Program-made: the position numbers and the translations under genes
Notes under the pieces: model-generated
Told to the model about the DNA's origin: nothing
Database searches by the model: none
What the model saw: the letters and a program-made list of their open reading frames with translations, nothing else
Part shown: positions 15,817-25,184 of the stretch, in pieces
Position numbering within the stretch: the first letter of the stretch is position 1
How the letters are laid out: the number at the start of each line of letters is the position of its first letter
From: an uncultured Oscillospiraceae bacterium
GTDB taxonomy: Bacteria > Bacillota > Clostridia > Oscillospirales > Oscillospiraceae
NCBI GenBank assembly: GCA_947627715.1
Contig: CANQXK010000008.1
Span: 1 to 64,000, forward strand
Length of the DNA: 64,000 nt
Reading direction: 5' to 3'

Positions 15817-16872
15817 TTATGCGCCGTAGCGGGTGAGCAGGTAGTCCGCCCGGTCCACCGTTTCACGCGGAAGCTCCCGGCCCCAGTGGACGGAGGAATT
15901 ATAATTCCCCTCGGCCACCACGACGGAGTTCTCCCGCACCTCCAGGACCACGACGGCGTGGGTGTCGTTGTTGATGCGCAGAATGTCGCCCACCCGCACG
16001 TCCTCAAGGCGGACGGGGGCTACCTTTTCGGCCTTCGCCTCCCCGAAGGCGGCGTCGCTCAGGAGGAACGCAAAGCCCATACAGCCGTAGCCCACGTTGA
16101 AGATGCCGCCGCGCCAGGCGTAGGAGTTGGCGTTGGTCCACCGGGTCCCCTCCGGGTAGCGGGCCTTCATGGCGAGGATGGCCTCATACGCCGCGCTCTG
16201 CCGGGCATCATCGGTCGGCGCGCCCTCCGGCGGCGCGGAAGGCTCCCGCTCCACCGCGCTCATGCGCATGAGCACCGCGGCGGCCTGGGCGCGGGTCATA
16301 TTCTCCCGCCCGGCGAACACGCCCTGCCCGTCGCACCCCCGCAGGACCCCCATGGCGTAGACGGCCCGGATGGCCTGCTGTTCCCCGGCGGCGTAGGCCC
16401 CCAGGTCGGGCACGCGGACAGCTTCAAGCTCCCGCGCCGCGGGCCATTTCGCCCCGTCCAGCCGCAGGGCGTTGGCGGCGGCCACGGCCAGCTCCAGCCG
16501 GGTCATGGGTTCGTCCGCGCCGGCCCCCAGATCCAGCCGCGTCCCGTCAAAGACGCCCTTTTTCACGCACGTCTCCATATACGGCTCATACCAGGGCCTT
16601 CCGGGGGCGGCCTCCGAAAGCTCCTCCGGGAACAGTGCCCGGACGATCATGGCGGCAAACTCGGCGCGGGTGACGCGCCCCTCCGGCACGAAGAGGCCGC
16701 CGCCCACGCCCTCCACCCAGCCGTGAGCCGCGGCGGCGTCCACATCCCCGGCGGCCCAGTGGGAGTCCGGCACGTCCCGGAAAACCGCCGCCCGCGCCGT
16801 GCCGGCGGCGGACAGGGCGAGGCAGGAGGCCAGAAGGACGGATAAAATACGCGATAAACTATGTTTTTTCAT
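15817..16872 (-). CDS. Secreted SLH-domain protein with a C-terminal cysteine-peptidase-like domain
   Basis: The 351 residues start with a signal peptide (MKKHSLSRILSVLLASCLALSA... cleaved near ARA). Three SLH repeats follow at about 30-210 (FRDVPDSHWAAGDVDAA, RVTRAEFAAMIVRAL, NMTRAQAAAVLMRM), which anchor proteins to the cell-wall surface. The C-terminal ~130 residues hold GYGCMGFAF, a DTHAVVVLEV block and VAEGNYN, a Cys-then-His order like NlpC/P60 or CHAP hydrolases; enzymatic activity is inferred only. The gene lies after asnB in the same direction. Its AGGAGGG site is buried in a hairpin (16879-16918). Confidence 0.82.
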   Translation of the reverse strand: MKKHSLSRILSVLLASCLALSAAGTARAAVFRDVPDSHWAAGDVDAAAAHGWVEGVGGGLFVPEGRVTRAEFAAMIVRALFPEELSEAAPGRPWYEPYMETCVKKGVFDGTRLDLGAGADEPMTRLELAVAAANALRLDGAKWPAARELEAVRVPDLGAYAAGEQQAIRAVYAMGVLRGCDGQGVFAGRENMTRAQAAAVLMRMSAVEREPSAPPEGAPTDDARQSAAYEAILAMKARYPEGTRWTNANSYAWRGGIFNVGYGCMGFAFLLSDAAFGEAKAEKVAPVRLEDVRVGDILRINNDTHAVVVLEVRENSVVVAEGNYNSSVHWGRELPRETVDRADYLLTRYGA

Positions 16873-16878
16873 GAAAAG

Positions 16879-16918
16879 ACCCTCCTTTCCGTACTCAAGC
16901 TTAGTACGTCAGGAGGGT
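16879..16918 (-). promoter_or_regulatory. Hairpin sequestering the SLH gene Shine-Dalgarno
   Basis: On the - strand ACCCTCCT (16918-16911) pairs with AGGAGGGT (16886-16879), and inside it CGTACT pairs with AGTACG around a 7-base loop. The AGGAGGG ribosome site, 7 bp before the start codon, is entirely within the outer stem. Confidence 0.6.
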
Positions 16919-16951
16919 ATTTTCAATGCAAAAATAGTGGCAGAGGCCCCG

Positions 16952-18535
16952 TCATTCCCCGCTGGCGCCGTAGTTTGACAGCACGCGGGCCGAGGGGTCG
17001 TCCACGGCGCAGCCGGGCCAGGAGCGGTTGGGCATCCAGAAGCCCGCGATCATGGCCCCCTGTCCGGGGTAGTACTTCTCAAAAATTTCCCGATAAAGCA
17101 GGCTCTCCTTGGTGAAGGGCGGGCAGTAGTCGTACTTTTTCCGTTTCTCCTCATATTCCTCGTCGGTGTAGAGGGAGGCGGCGTACTCCTTCAGGTCGTC
17201 CACCATGGAGTGGCCCACCGCGTCGGAGAAGGCGGCCTTCTGCCGCCAGAGGATCTGGCCGGGGAGCAGGTCGTCGGCCTCAAAGGCGTGGCGGAGAAGG
17301 TACTTGCCCATGTTGTAACGGTTCATCTTCAGCTCCGGGTCGATGCGCATGACGTATTTCACAAAGTCCAGGTCCCCGAAGGGCACGCGGGCCTCCAGGG
17401 AGTTGACGGAGATGCAGCGGTCGGCCCGGAGCACGTCGTACATATGAAGCTCCCGCACCCGCTTTTGGCTCTCCGCCTGGAACTCCGCCGCGCTGGGGGC
17501 GAAGTCGGTGTATTTGTACCCGAAAAGCTCGTCGGATATTTCGCCCGTCAGCAGGACGCGGATGTCGGTCCGCTCATGGATGGCCTTGCACACAAGATAC
17601 ATACCCATGCTGGCGCGGATAGTGGTGATGTCCCAGGTGCCCAGGGCGCGGATCACCGTCTCAAGGTTTGCGATCACCTCGTCCCGGGTCATATAGACCT
17701 CGGTGTGGTCCGCGCCGATGTAGTCCGCCACCTGCCGGGCGTATTTCAGGTCGATGGCGTCCACGTCCATGCCGATGGCGAAGGTGCGGATCCTCCGGCC
17801 CAGGATCTTGGCGGCGATGGCGCACACAAGGCTGGAGTCCAGCCCGCCGGAGAGGAGGAACCCCACCGGCGCGTCGGAGTCCAGGCGCTTCTCCACGGCG
17901 GCGATGAGCCTGCCCCGGATGCCGGCGCAGACCTGGTAGGCAGAGCCGGAGATGTACTCCCCCTCCACCCGCGTGACGTCGCAGTAGCGGACGAATTTCC
18001 CCTCCGCCCAGTAACAGCCGGGAGGGAAGGGGAAGACCGTTTTGCAGAAGGCGGTCAGGTTCTTCGGCTCGCTGGCAAAGACGATGGAGCCGTCCTCCAG
18101 ATACCCGTAGTAGAGGGGCCGGATGCCGATGGGGTCGCGGGCGGCCACAAGCCCGCCGCGCCGGGCGTCGTAGAGGATCATGGCGAACTCCGCGTCCAGC
18201 CGCTCAAACATCCCCAGACCCAGCTCCCGGTAGAGGGGCAGGATGATCTCGCAGTCGGAATTTGACTGGAAGGCGTACTTTTTCGCCATCCGCCGCCGCA
18301 CCGGGCGGAAGCCGTACAGCTCGCCGTTGCAGACCGCCATGTTCCCGTCCAGGGAGAAGGGCTGCATCCCCTCCTCCGTAAGGTCCATGATGGCCAGCCG
18401 GTGGAACCCCAGCCACCCCTCTCCGGCCTCCACGAAGCGGGACATATCGGGGCCGCGGGACACGGTCTCCTCAAAGCCTTTCCTGGCCAGCGCCAGGGGG
18501 ATGGATCGCTTTTCAAAGCCGATGATCGAGCACAC
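16952..18535 (-). CDS. asnB: Asparagine synthase (glutamine-hydrolysing)
   Basis: AsnB makes asparagine from aspartate, ATP and glutamine. The 527 residues carry the class II glutaminase domain at the N-terminus (nucleophile Cys2 in MCSIIGF, RGPD, HRLAIMD, CNGELYG) and the synthetase domain with the PP-loop LLSGGLDSSL and TGEISDELFGYKY. Size and order match E. coli-type AsnB, though with shortened loops. The start is GTG 18535, placing the catalytic Cys at residue 2 and GGGAG 9 bp upstream. A 26-codon open frame and a terminator precede it, suggesting attenuation. Confidence 0.93.
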   Translation of the reverse strand: MCSIIGFEKRSIPLALARKGFEETVSRGPDMSRFVEAGEGWLGFHRLAIMDLTEEGMQPFSLDGNMAVCNGELYGFRPVRRRMAKKYAFQSNSDCEIILPLYRELGLGMFERLDAEFAMILYDARRGGLVAARDPIGIRPLYYGYLEDGSIVFASEPKNLTAFCKTVFPFPPGCYWAEGKFVRYCDVTRVEGEYISGSAYQVCAGIRGRLIAAVEKRLDSDAPVGFLLSGGLDSSLVCAIAAKILGRRIRTFAIGMDVDAIDLKYARQVADYIGADHTEVYMTRDEVIANLETVIRALGTWDITTIRASMGMYLVCKAIHERTDIRVLLTGEISDELFGYKYTDFAPSAAEFQAESQKRVRELHMYDVLRADRCISVNSLEARVPFGDLDFVKYVMRIDPELKMNRYNMGKYLLRHAFEADDLLPGQILWRQKAAFSDAVGHSMVDDLKEYAASLYTDEEYEEKRKKYDYCPPFTKESLLYREIFEKYYPGQGAMIAGFWMPNRSWPGCAVDDPSARVLSNYGASGE

Positions 18536-18538
18536 AGG

Positions 18539-18619
18539 TCAACACTCCCGATAAAAAAGAGCGCCAATTCGCCCCGATGCCGGAGCAAATCCGCGCCCTT
18601 GCAGATTTGATGGATTCAT
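18539..18619 (-). CDS. Possible short leader frame upstream of asnB
   Basis: A 26-codon frame opens at ATG 18619, about 10 bases after the expected transcription start, and ends at TGA three bases before the asnB GTG. Codons 2 and 5 are Asn (AAT). It spans the leader terminator, so its translation would melt that hairpin. The ribosome site is poor (AAGG directly before ATG), so it may not be translated. Confidence 0.35.
   Translation of the reverse strand: MNPSNLQGRGFAPASGRIGALFYREC
18553..18599 (-). terminator. Leader terminator of asnB
   Basis: On the - strand AGGGCGC pairs with GCGCTCT and, inside a 2x2 internal loop, ATTTGCTCC pairs with GGGGCGAAT around GGCATC; six Ts follow directly. 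It stands between the asnB promoter and start codon. Confidence 0.65.
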
Positions 18620-18634
18620 CCTTCAACAATGGGC

Positions 18635-18663
18635 ATTTTACACCGCCGGACGCGGCTTGTCAA
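18635..18663 (-). promoter_or_regulatory. Promoter of asnB
   Basis: On the - strand a consensus TTGACA is separated by 17 bp from TAAAAT. The expected start near 18628 leaves a leader of about 90 nt before asnB. Confidence 0.85.
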
Positions 18664-18758
18664 GGGCTTTTTTGCAGGATTCACAAGGCCGGCTTGCGTT
18701 TTGGAAAACTGAACAAACAAAGCCGGGAAAACGCGCCCTTTTTGGGCTTAACACAGCG

Positions 18759-18787
18759 TTGACATCCGGCCCTTTTGCGCTTATAAT
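18759..18787 (+). promoter_or_regulatory. Consensus promoter of dapL-carAB
   Basis: TTGACA, 17 bp, TATAAT, an exact SigA consensus, with the expected start about 25 bp before the dapL start codon. It is divergent from the asnB promoter. Confidence 0.92.
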
Positions 18788-18819
18788 CTTTTTAAAATGG
18801 ATGAAAAGGGGCTCTTTAC

Positions 18820-20037
18820 ATGGTAAAAGTCAACGAAAACTTCCAAAAGCTTCCCGGCGGGTATCTCTTCCCGGAGATCGGGCGGCGCACGCGGGCCTTT
18901 CAGGCGACGAATCCCCCTCTGCCCCTCATCCGCATGGGCATCGGCGACGTGACCCGGCCTCTGGCCCCGGCGGTGGTGGAGGCCATGGAGAAGGCCAGCC
19001 GCGAGATGGGCAGTCAGGAGACCTTCCGGGGCTACTGCGAGGAGACCTGCGGGGCCTACGATTTTCTGCGCTTTGCCATCCAGGGCGCGTACAAAAAACG
19101 GGGCGTTGACGTGGCCGACGACGAGATCTTCGTCTCCGACGGGGCCAAATCCGACTGCGGCAACATCGGGGACATCTTCTCGGCGGACAACGTGGTGGCG
19201 GTGTGCGACCCGGTGTACCCCGTCTATGTGGACACCAACGCCATGGCCGGCAGGGCCGGGGATTTTGACGGGGAGCGTTGGACCAACCTCGTCTACCTGC
19301 CCTGCACCGCCGAAAACGGCTTTTTCCCGGCGCTCCCGGAGCAGGTGCCGGACCTCATCTACATCTGCTCGCCCAACAACCCCACCGGCACGGCGGCCAC
19401 GGCGGAGCAGCTGAAGGTGTGGGTGGACTACGCCAATGCGCATCAAAGCGTCATCCTCTACGACTCCGCCTACGAGGCGTTTATCACCGAACCCGGCGTC
19501 CCCCACAGCATCTACGAGGTGGAGGGGGCCAAGACCTGCGCCATCGAGTTTCGCTCCTTCTCCAAAAGCTCCGGCTTCACCGGCAACCGCTGCGCCTACA
19601 CGGTGGTGCCCAAGGCGCTGGTGCGCGGCGGCGTGAGCCTCCGGGATATGTGGAACCGCCGCATGGGCACCAAGTTCAACGGCGTGGCCTACGTCATCCA
19701 GCGGGCCGCCGAGGCCGCCCTCTCCGACGAGGGCTGGGAGCAGTCCATGGAGAACGTGCGGTACTACCTCAACAACGCGCGGGTCATCCGGGAGGCGCTG
19801 GCGGGGCTGGGCCTGCCGGTCTACGGCGGCGTCAACGCGCCCTACATCTGGTGCGGCACGCCGGAGGGCATGGGCAGCTGGGAGTTTTTCGACAGGCTTT
19901 TAAAGGAGGCGTGCGTGGTCACCACGCCCGGCGCGGGCTTCGGCCCCTCCGGGGAGGGGTATGTCCGCCTCACCGCCTTCGGGACATACGAGAACACCTG
20001 CGAGGCCATGGAGAGAATTAAAAAACTGTTGTCATAA
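18820..20037 (+). CDS. dapL: LL-diaminopimelate aminotransferase
   Basis: DapL converts tetrahydrodipicolinate directly to LL-diaminopimelate, by-passing the acylated intermediates of lysine and peptidoglycan synthesis. The 405 residues contain the hallmark [11 protein letters not shown] near the N-terminus, [27 protein letters not shown] and the PLP lysine in [15 protein letters not shown]. These separate it from general class I/II aminotransferases. carA follows 38 bp downstream on the same strand. The downstream CarB fusion carries a DapF-like domain, the fold of the enzyme that would act on DapL's product. Confidence 0.95.
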   Translation: MVKVNENFQKLPGGYLFPEIGRRTRAFQATNPPLPLIRMGIGDVTRPLAPAVVEAMEKASREMGSQETFRGYCEETCGAYDFLRFAIQGAYKKRGVDVADDEIFVSDGAKSDCGNIGDIFSADNVVAVCDPVYPVYVDTNAMAGRAGDFDGERWTNLVYLPCTAENGFFPALPEQVPDLIYICSPNNPTGTAATAEQLKVWVDYANAHQSVILYDSAYEAFITEPGVPHSIYEVEGAKTCAIEFRSFSKSSGFTGNRCAYTVVPKALVRGGVSLRDMWNRRMGTKFNGVAYVIQRAAEAALSDEGWEQSMENVRYYLNNARVIREALAGLGLPVYGGVNAPYIWCGTPEGMGSWEFFDRLLKEACVVTTPGAGFGPSGEGYVRLTAFGTYENTCEAMERIKKLLS

Positions 20038-20075
20038 CAACATCATACAACACCAAGGAGAATCGGGGGAAGAGT

Positions 20076-21143
20076 ATGGGGAAAGCGTATTTGATACTGG
20101 AGAACGGCCGGAAATTTCAGGGGGAGTCCTTCGGGAAGGCCGGCACCAGCGTGGGGGAGCTTGTTTTCACCACCGGCATGACAGGCTGCGTGGAAAGTCT
20201 GACGGATCCCAGCTATTTCGGACAGCTGGTAGTTTTTACGTTCCCAATGTTTTGTAATTACGGTGTCGCCGACGCGGACATGGAGAGCTCGTCCATCCAT
20301 GTCCGCGGAGCTGTAGTCAGGGAGGTCTGCGCCGAACCCAGCAACTTCCGCTGTGAGGAGAACATCCAGCACTTCATGGAGCGCATGGGCATCGTGGGCA
20401 TCTCCGGGGTGGACACCAGGGAGCTTACCCAGCTCATCCGGGACGGCGGCGTCATAAACGCCGTGATCACCGATGATGCGGACTACGACTGGCGGACGCT
20501 TCAGAAATACCGGGTAGAGGGTTCGGTGGAGGCCACCTCCATCCGGGAGCCGGAGATCCTCCTGCCGGAGGGCGATGTGAGGCATACGGTGGTGCTGATG
20601 GACTACGGCGCCAAGGGGAGCATCACGGAGAACCTTTTAAAGCGCGGCTGCCGGGTGGTGATTTTGCCCTACGATTCCAGTGTGGAGACGGTCATGAGCT
20701 ATAAGCCCGACGGGATCATGCTCTCCAACGGCCCCGGCGACCCCCAGGACAATACCGGGTGCATCGAGGTCATCCGGGCGCTCTTCGGCAGGAAGCCCAT
20801 GTTCGGGATCTGCCTGGGCCACCAGATGATGGCTCTGGCCGCCGGGGGCAGGACGGTGAAGCTGAAATTCGGCCACCGGGGCGCCAATCAGCCGGTGAAG
20901 GATCTGACCACCGGGCGCGTCTACATCACCTGCCAGAACCACGGCTACGCCGTGGACATGGACTGCCTGGAGGCCATCGGGGCGAAGCCCCGGTTCGTCA
21001 ACGTCAACGACGGCACCTGCGAGGGCGTGGATTACCCGGGGAGGAACGCCTTCTCCATGCAGTTCCACCCGGAGGCCCACGGCGGCCCCAGGGACACCGA
21101 GTGGGCCTTTGACAGATTCATGGACATGATGGAGGTGCGGTAA
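20076..21143 (+). CDS. carA: Carbamoyl-phosphate synthase small (glutaminase) subunit
   Basis: CarA hydrolyses glutamine and delivers ammonia to CarB for carbamoyl-phosphate, used in pyrimidine and arginine synthesis. The 355 residues show the N-terminal CarA domain (ENGRKFQGESFG, TTGMTGCVESLTDPSY) and a class I amidotransferase domain with GPGDPQD, the nucleophile in GICLGHQ and the His-Glu pair in MQFHPEA. Its last base is the first base of carB, so the two are strictly coupled. Confidence 0.96.
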   Translation: MGKAYLILENGRKFQGESFGKAGTSVGELVFTTGMTGCVESLTDPSYFGQLVVFTFPMFCNYGVADADMESSSIHVRGAVVREVCAEPSNFRCEENIQHFMERMGIVGISGVDTRELTQLIRDGGVINAVITDDADYDWRTLQKYRVEGSVEATSIREPEILLPEGDVRHTVVLMDYGAKGSITENLLKRGCRVVILPYDSSVETVMSYKPDGIMLSNGPGDPQDNTGCIEVIRALFGRKPMFGICLGHQMMALAAGGRTVKLKFGHRGANQPVKDLTTGRVYITCQNHGYAVDMDCLEAIGAKPRFVNVNDGTCEGVDYPGRNAFSMQFHPEAHGGPRDTEWAFDRFMDMMEVR

Positions 21144-24100
21144 TGCCTTTAGATAGATCGATCAAAAAAGTCATGGTCATCGGCTCCGGCCCCATCGTTA
21201 TCGGCCAGGCCGCCGAGTTCGACTACGCCGGCACCCAGGCGTGCCGCATCCTGAAGCAGGAGGGAGTGAAGTCCATCCTGGTCAACTCCAACCCCGCCAC
21301 CGTCATGACCGACGGGGACATGGCGGACGCGGTGTACTTGGAGCCTTTGAACGCCGACACCGTCAAGCGCATCATTTTGAAAGAGAAGCCCGACTGCCTC
21401 CTGGCGGGCCTGGGCGGCCAGACCGGCCTCACCATCGCCATGCAGCTCACGCACGAGGGCTTTTTGGCAAAGCACGGTGTGCGCCTCATCGGCACCAACG
21501 CCGAGGCCATCGACAAGGCCGAGGACCGGGAGCTTTTCAAGGAGACCATGGAGCGCATCGGCCAGCCGTGCATCCCCTCGGACATCGCCAACGACGTGGA
21601 GACGTGCGTCGCCATCGCGGACCGCATCGGCTACCCGGTGATCGTCCGCCCGGCCTTCACCCTGGGCGGCGGAGGCGGCGGCGTGGCCTACAGCGCCGAC
21701 GAGCTGCGCCGGGTCGCCTTCGTGGGGCTGGAGACCTCCCCCATCCACCAGGTGCTTATTGAGAGATACATCTTCGGCTGGAAGGAGATCGAGTTTGAGG
21801 TCATCCGCGACGGCGCGGGCAACGTGATCACCGTCTGCTCCATGGAGAACTTGGACCCCGTGGGCATCCACACCGGCGACTCCATCGTGGTGGCGCCGGC
21901 CCTGACGCTGATGGACCAGGAGTACCAGATGCTCCGCTCCGCGGCGCTGGACATCATCACCGAGCTTGGCATCGAGGGCGGGTGCAACTGCCAGTTCGCC
22001 TTAAACCCTGAGAGCTTCGAGTACGCCGTCATTGAGGTAAACCCCCGCGTGTCCCGCTCCTCAGCCCTCGCCTCCAAGGCCACGGGCTACCCCATCGCCA
22101 AGGTGGCGGTGAAGATCGCCCTGGGGTACACCCTGGACGAGATAAAAAACGACATCACCGGCAAGACCTACGCCTGCTTTGAACCCACGGTGGACTACTG
22201 CGTGGTAAAGTTCCCCAAGTGGCCCTTCGACAAGTTCCACGGCGCGGGCCGCAGGCTTGGCACCCAGATGAAGGCCACGGGCGAGGTCATGTCCATCGCC
22301 CCCAATTTTGAGGCCGCCCTGATGAAGGCCGTCCGAGGCGCGGAGATTGGCCAGAGCACCTTAAACCGCGCCCCCGACCCCAAAAAGAGCCTGGAGGAGA
22401 GGCTGGCGGCCATGGACGACCTTCGGATCTTCACCGTCTTTGAGGCGCTGAAGGCCGGGGTCTCCCATGAGCATATCCACGAGGTCACCATGATCGACCG
22501 CTGGTTCCTCTCCAAGCTTCAGAACCTGGCCGACTATGAGGCGTATATCGCCGCCCACGGCATCGACGAAGAGACGTACCTCCGGGGCAAGCGCCTGGGC
22601 TACACCGACGCCGCCCTCCGGGCGCTCTCCGGCCAGCAGGAGATCCCGCACTTGGATCCCGTGTACAAGATGGTGGACACGTGCGCGGCGGAGTTCGAGG
22701 CGGAGACGCCCTATTACTACTCGGCCTACAACGACAAGTGCGACTCCCGGCCCATGCCCCGCCGGAGGATGAGCGTCATCGTCATCGGCTCCGGCCCCAT
22801 CCGCATCGGACAGGGCATCGAGTTCGACTACAGCTCCGTCCACTGCGCCGTCACCCTCAAAAAGCTGGGCTACGACGTGGTGATCATCAACAATAACCCG
22901 GAGACCGTCTCCACCGATTACGACACGGCGGACAGGCTCTACTTTGAACCCCTGACCCCGGAGGACGTGATGGGGGTCATCAAGGTGGAGAAGCCCATCG
23001 GCGTGGTGGTGGCCTTCGGCGGCCAGACGGCCATCAAGCTCACGGAGTACTTAGACCGTGAGGGCATCCGCATCCTGGGCACCAGCGCCGAGGGCATCGA
23101 CCTTGCCGAGGACCGGGAGCGGTTCGACGCGCTCCTGGAGAAAATGGGCATCCGCCGCCCGCGGGGCTTCGGCACCCACACCTTGGAGGAGGCCCTGGAG
23201 GCCGCCGAGACCCTGGGCTACCCGGTGCTTCTGCGCCCCAGCTACGTCATTGGCGGGCAGAACATGGTCATTGCCCACGACGAGCAGGATGTGCGCAGCT
23301 ATATGGCCCTCATCGTGGCCAGCACCGAGCGGGAGGACAACTCCGTTTTGGTGGACAAGTATATGCCCGGCACCGAGCTGGAGGTGGACGTCATCTCCGA
23401 CGGCACGGACGTCTTAATGCCCGGCATCATGGAGCATATCGAGCGCGCCGGCGTCCACTCCGGCGACTCCATCGCCGTCTACCCGCCCTATAACCTCACC
23501 GACAAGATGATGGCGCGGGTGGTGGAGTGCTCCACCCGCCTGGCGCTGGAGCTGGGCACGCGGGGGCTGGTGAACATCCAGTACCTCATCTACAAAAAAG
23601 AGCTTTACGTCATCGAGGTCAACCCCCGCGCCTCCCGGACGGTGCCGTACCTCAGTAAGGTCACCGGCATCCCCATGGTGGACGTGGCAAGCCGGGTCAT
23701 GATGGGCGCGACCTTAAAGGGCCTGGGCTACGAGAAGGTCCTGTGCGACACGCCTCCCTATTACGCCGTGAAGGTCCCTGTCTTCTCCTTTGAGAAGATC
23801 ACCGACGCCAACTCCATGCTGGGACCTGAGATGAAGTCCACCGGCGAGGTCCTGGGACTGGGCCGCACCTTCTCCGAGGCGCTCTTCAAGGGCCTCCGGG
23901 CGGCAGGCTACAACCTGTCCGGGGCCTTCACCCCCGGCCGGAACGGGGTGCTGCTCTCCATTGAGAACCACGACCTCCCGGACGTGGTGGGCCTTGCCAA
24001 GAAGATCAACGACCTGCGCATGGTCCTCTACGCCACCCCCGACACGGCGGCGGTGATCCGCAACCTGGGGCTGGAGGTCAACGAGGTCCGCCACGTCCAC

Positions 24101-25174
24101 GACGCCTACTCCCTCATGGACAACGGGGCCATCAGCTTCATCGTCTACACCGGCGCGCTCTACGACGACACCATGGGCGACTTCATTGACCTCCACGCCC
24201 GCGCCGTCCGCCTGCGCATCCCCTGCATCACCAGCCTTGACACCGCCGACGCGGTGACGGACACCCTGGCAAGCCGCTTCACCAACGAAAATACCGAGCT
24301 TGTGGACCTCAACGATATGCGCAAGATGCGGGAGCTGGTGAGCTTTGCCAAGATGCACACCTGCGGCAGCGACTACATCTTCTTCGACAACCGGGACGGG
24401 CGCATCACAAGCCCGGAGTCTTTGAGCGTCACCCTGTGCGACCGGGTCACCGGCATCGGCGGCGGGGCGCTGGTGCTCATCGAGAACTCCGCCGGCGCGG
24501 ACGCCAAAATGCGCATCTTCAACCAGGACGGCACCGAGGGCCGCATGGCCGCCAACTCCATCCGCTGCGTGGGCAAGTACCTCTTTGACAAGGGCATCGT
24601 CAAGAGCGAGCGCATGACCATCCAGACCGACACCGGCATCCGCTCCCTCCAGCTCTACACCCGCAACGGCCGGGTCAGCACCGTCAGCGTCCACATGGGC
24701 ACCGCCTTCCTGGACGCCCGGAGGATGCAGGTGAACCTCATCGGCAAGTCGCGGGTCATTGACGAGCCTGTCTGCGTGGGCGGGCAGGAGTACCGCATCA
24801 CCCTCTCCACCCTGGGCGTGCCCCACTGCACCGTCTTTACCGACGATCTGGGCGGCGTGGACGTGGAGGGCGTGGGTTCCGCGCTGGTGAACTCCGGCAT
24901 CCTCCCGGAGGGGGCCTTTGTGGAGTTTGTGAAGGTGGTCAACGACGACACCCTGCGCATCCGCGTCTACGCCCCGGACGAGGGGGAGACCCGCGCCAAC
25001 GGAACCGCCGCTTGCGCCGCCGTCATCGCCGCCACCGAGCGCGGCGACCTCAAGAAGGGCCGGGACGTCACCGTGAAGCTCCCCGGAGGGGACGTGGCGG
25101 TCAACTACTCCGACGACTTCGTCACCCTCACCGGCGACGCCGTGATGGTGTTCGAGGGGGTATACGAATATTAA
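21143..25174 (+). CDS. carB: Carbamoyl-phosphate synthase large subunit fused to a DapF-like domain lacking both catalytic cysteines
   Basis: The 1343-residue frame is ~270 residues longer than normal CarB. Residues 1-~1065 are a full CarB: two carbamoyl-phosphate synthetase halves, each with an ATP-grasp fold (MVIGSGPIVIGQAAEFDYAG; VIVIGSGPIRIGQGIEFDYS), and an MGS-like allosteric domain ending near CITSLDTADAVTDTLA. Residues 1071-1343 align with diaminopimelate epimerase over its whole length: MHTCGSDYIFFD, LCDRVTGIGGGALVLI, AKMRIFNQDGTEGRM, SIRCVGKYL, FVEFVKV, LPGGDVAV. Where DapF has MCGN with catalytic Cys this protein has MAAN (Ala1136), and where DapF has ACGTG it has ANGT (Asn1286). 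Epimerase activity is therefore not expected; a regulatory or structural role is inferred. The junction is continuous, with no internal ribosome site seen. Confidence 0.9.
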   Translation: MPLDRSIKKVMVIGSGPIVIGQAAEFDYAGTQACRILKQEGVKSILVNSNPATVMTDGDMADAVYLEPLNADTVKRIILKEKPDCLLAGLGGQTGLTIAMQLTHEGFLAKHGVRLIGTNAEAIDKAEDRELFKETMERIGQPCIPSDIANDVETCVAIADRIGYPVIVRPAFTLGGGGGGVAYSADELRRVAFVGLETSPIHQVLIERYIFGWKEIEFEVIRDGAGNVITVCSMENLDPVGIHTGDSIVVAPALTLMDQEYQMLRSAALDIITELGIEGGCNCQFALNPESFEYAVIEVNPRVSRSSALASKATGYPIAKVAVKIALGYTLDEIKNDITGKTYACFEPTVDYCVVKFPKWPFDKFHGAGRRLGTQMKATGEVMSIAPNFEAALMKAVRGAEIGQSTLNRAPDPKKSLEERLAAMDDLRIFTVFEALKAGVSHEHIHEVTMIDRWFLSKLQNLADYEAYIAAHGIDEETYLRGKRLGYTDAALRALSGQQEIPHLDPVYKMVDTCAAEFEAETPYYYSAYNDKCDSRPMPRRRMSVIVIGSGPIRIGQGIEFDYSSVHCAVTLKKLGYDVVIINNNPETVSTDYDTADRLYFEPLTPEDVMGVIKVEKPIGVVVAFGGQTAIKLTEYLDREGIRILGTSAEGIDLAEDRERFDALLEKMGIRRPRGFGTHTLEEALEAAETLGYPVLLRPSYVIGGQNMVIAHDEQDVRSYMALIVASTEREDNSVLVDKYMPGTELEVDVISDGTDVLMPGIMEHIERAGVHSGDSIAVYPPYNLTDKMMARVVECSTRLALELGTRGLVNIQYLIYKKELYVIEVNPRASRTVPYLSKVTGIPMVDVASRVMMGATLKGLGYEKVLCDTPPYYAVKVPVFSFEKITDANSMLGPEMKSTGEVLGLGRTFSEALFKGLRAAGYNLSGAFTPGRNGVLLSIENHDLPDVVGLAKKINDLRMVLYATPDTAAVIRNLGLEVNEVRHVHDAYSLMDNGAISFIVYTGALYDDTMGDFIDLHARAVRLRIPCITSLDTADAVTDTLASRFTNENTELVDLNDMRKMRELVSFAKMHTCGSDYIFFDNRDGRITSPESLSVTLCDRVTGIGGGALVLIENSAGADAKMRIFNQDGTEGRMAANSIRCVGKYLFDKGIVKSERMTIQTDTGIRSLQLYTRNGRVSTVSVHMGTAFLDARRMQVNLIGKSRVIDEPVCVGGQEYRITLSTLGVPHCTVFTDDLGGVDVEGVGSALVNSGILPEGAFVEFVKVVNDDTLRIRVYAPDEGETRANGTAACAAVIAATERGDLKKGRDVTVKLPGGDVAVNYSDDFVTLTGDAVMVFEGVYEY

Positions 25175-25184
25175 AGCTGGCGAA

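Noticed and set aside
18536-18663. T-box considered for the asnB leader
   Set aside because: No TGG-containing T-box core or specifier stem was found; a simple leader terminator fits better.
24353-25174. Separate dapF gene overlapping the end of carB
   Set aside because: The frame is continuous with carB, there is no internal ribosome site, and both catalytic cysteines are missing.
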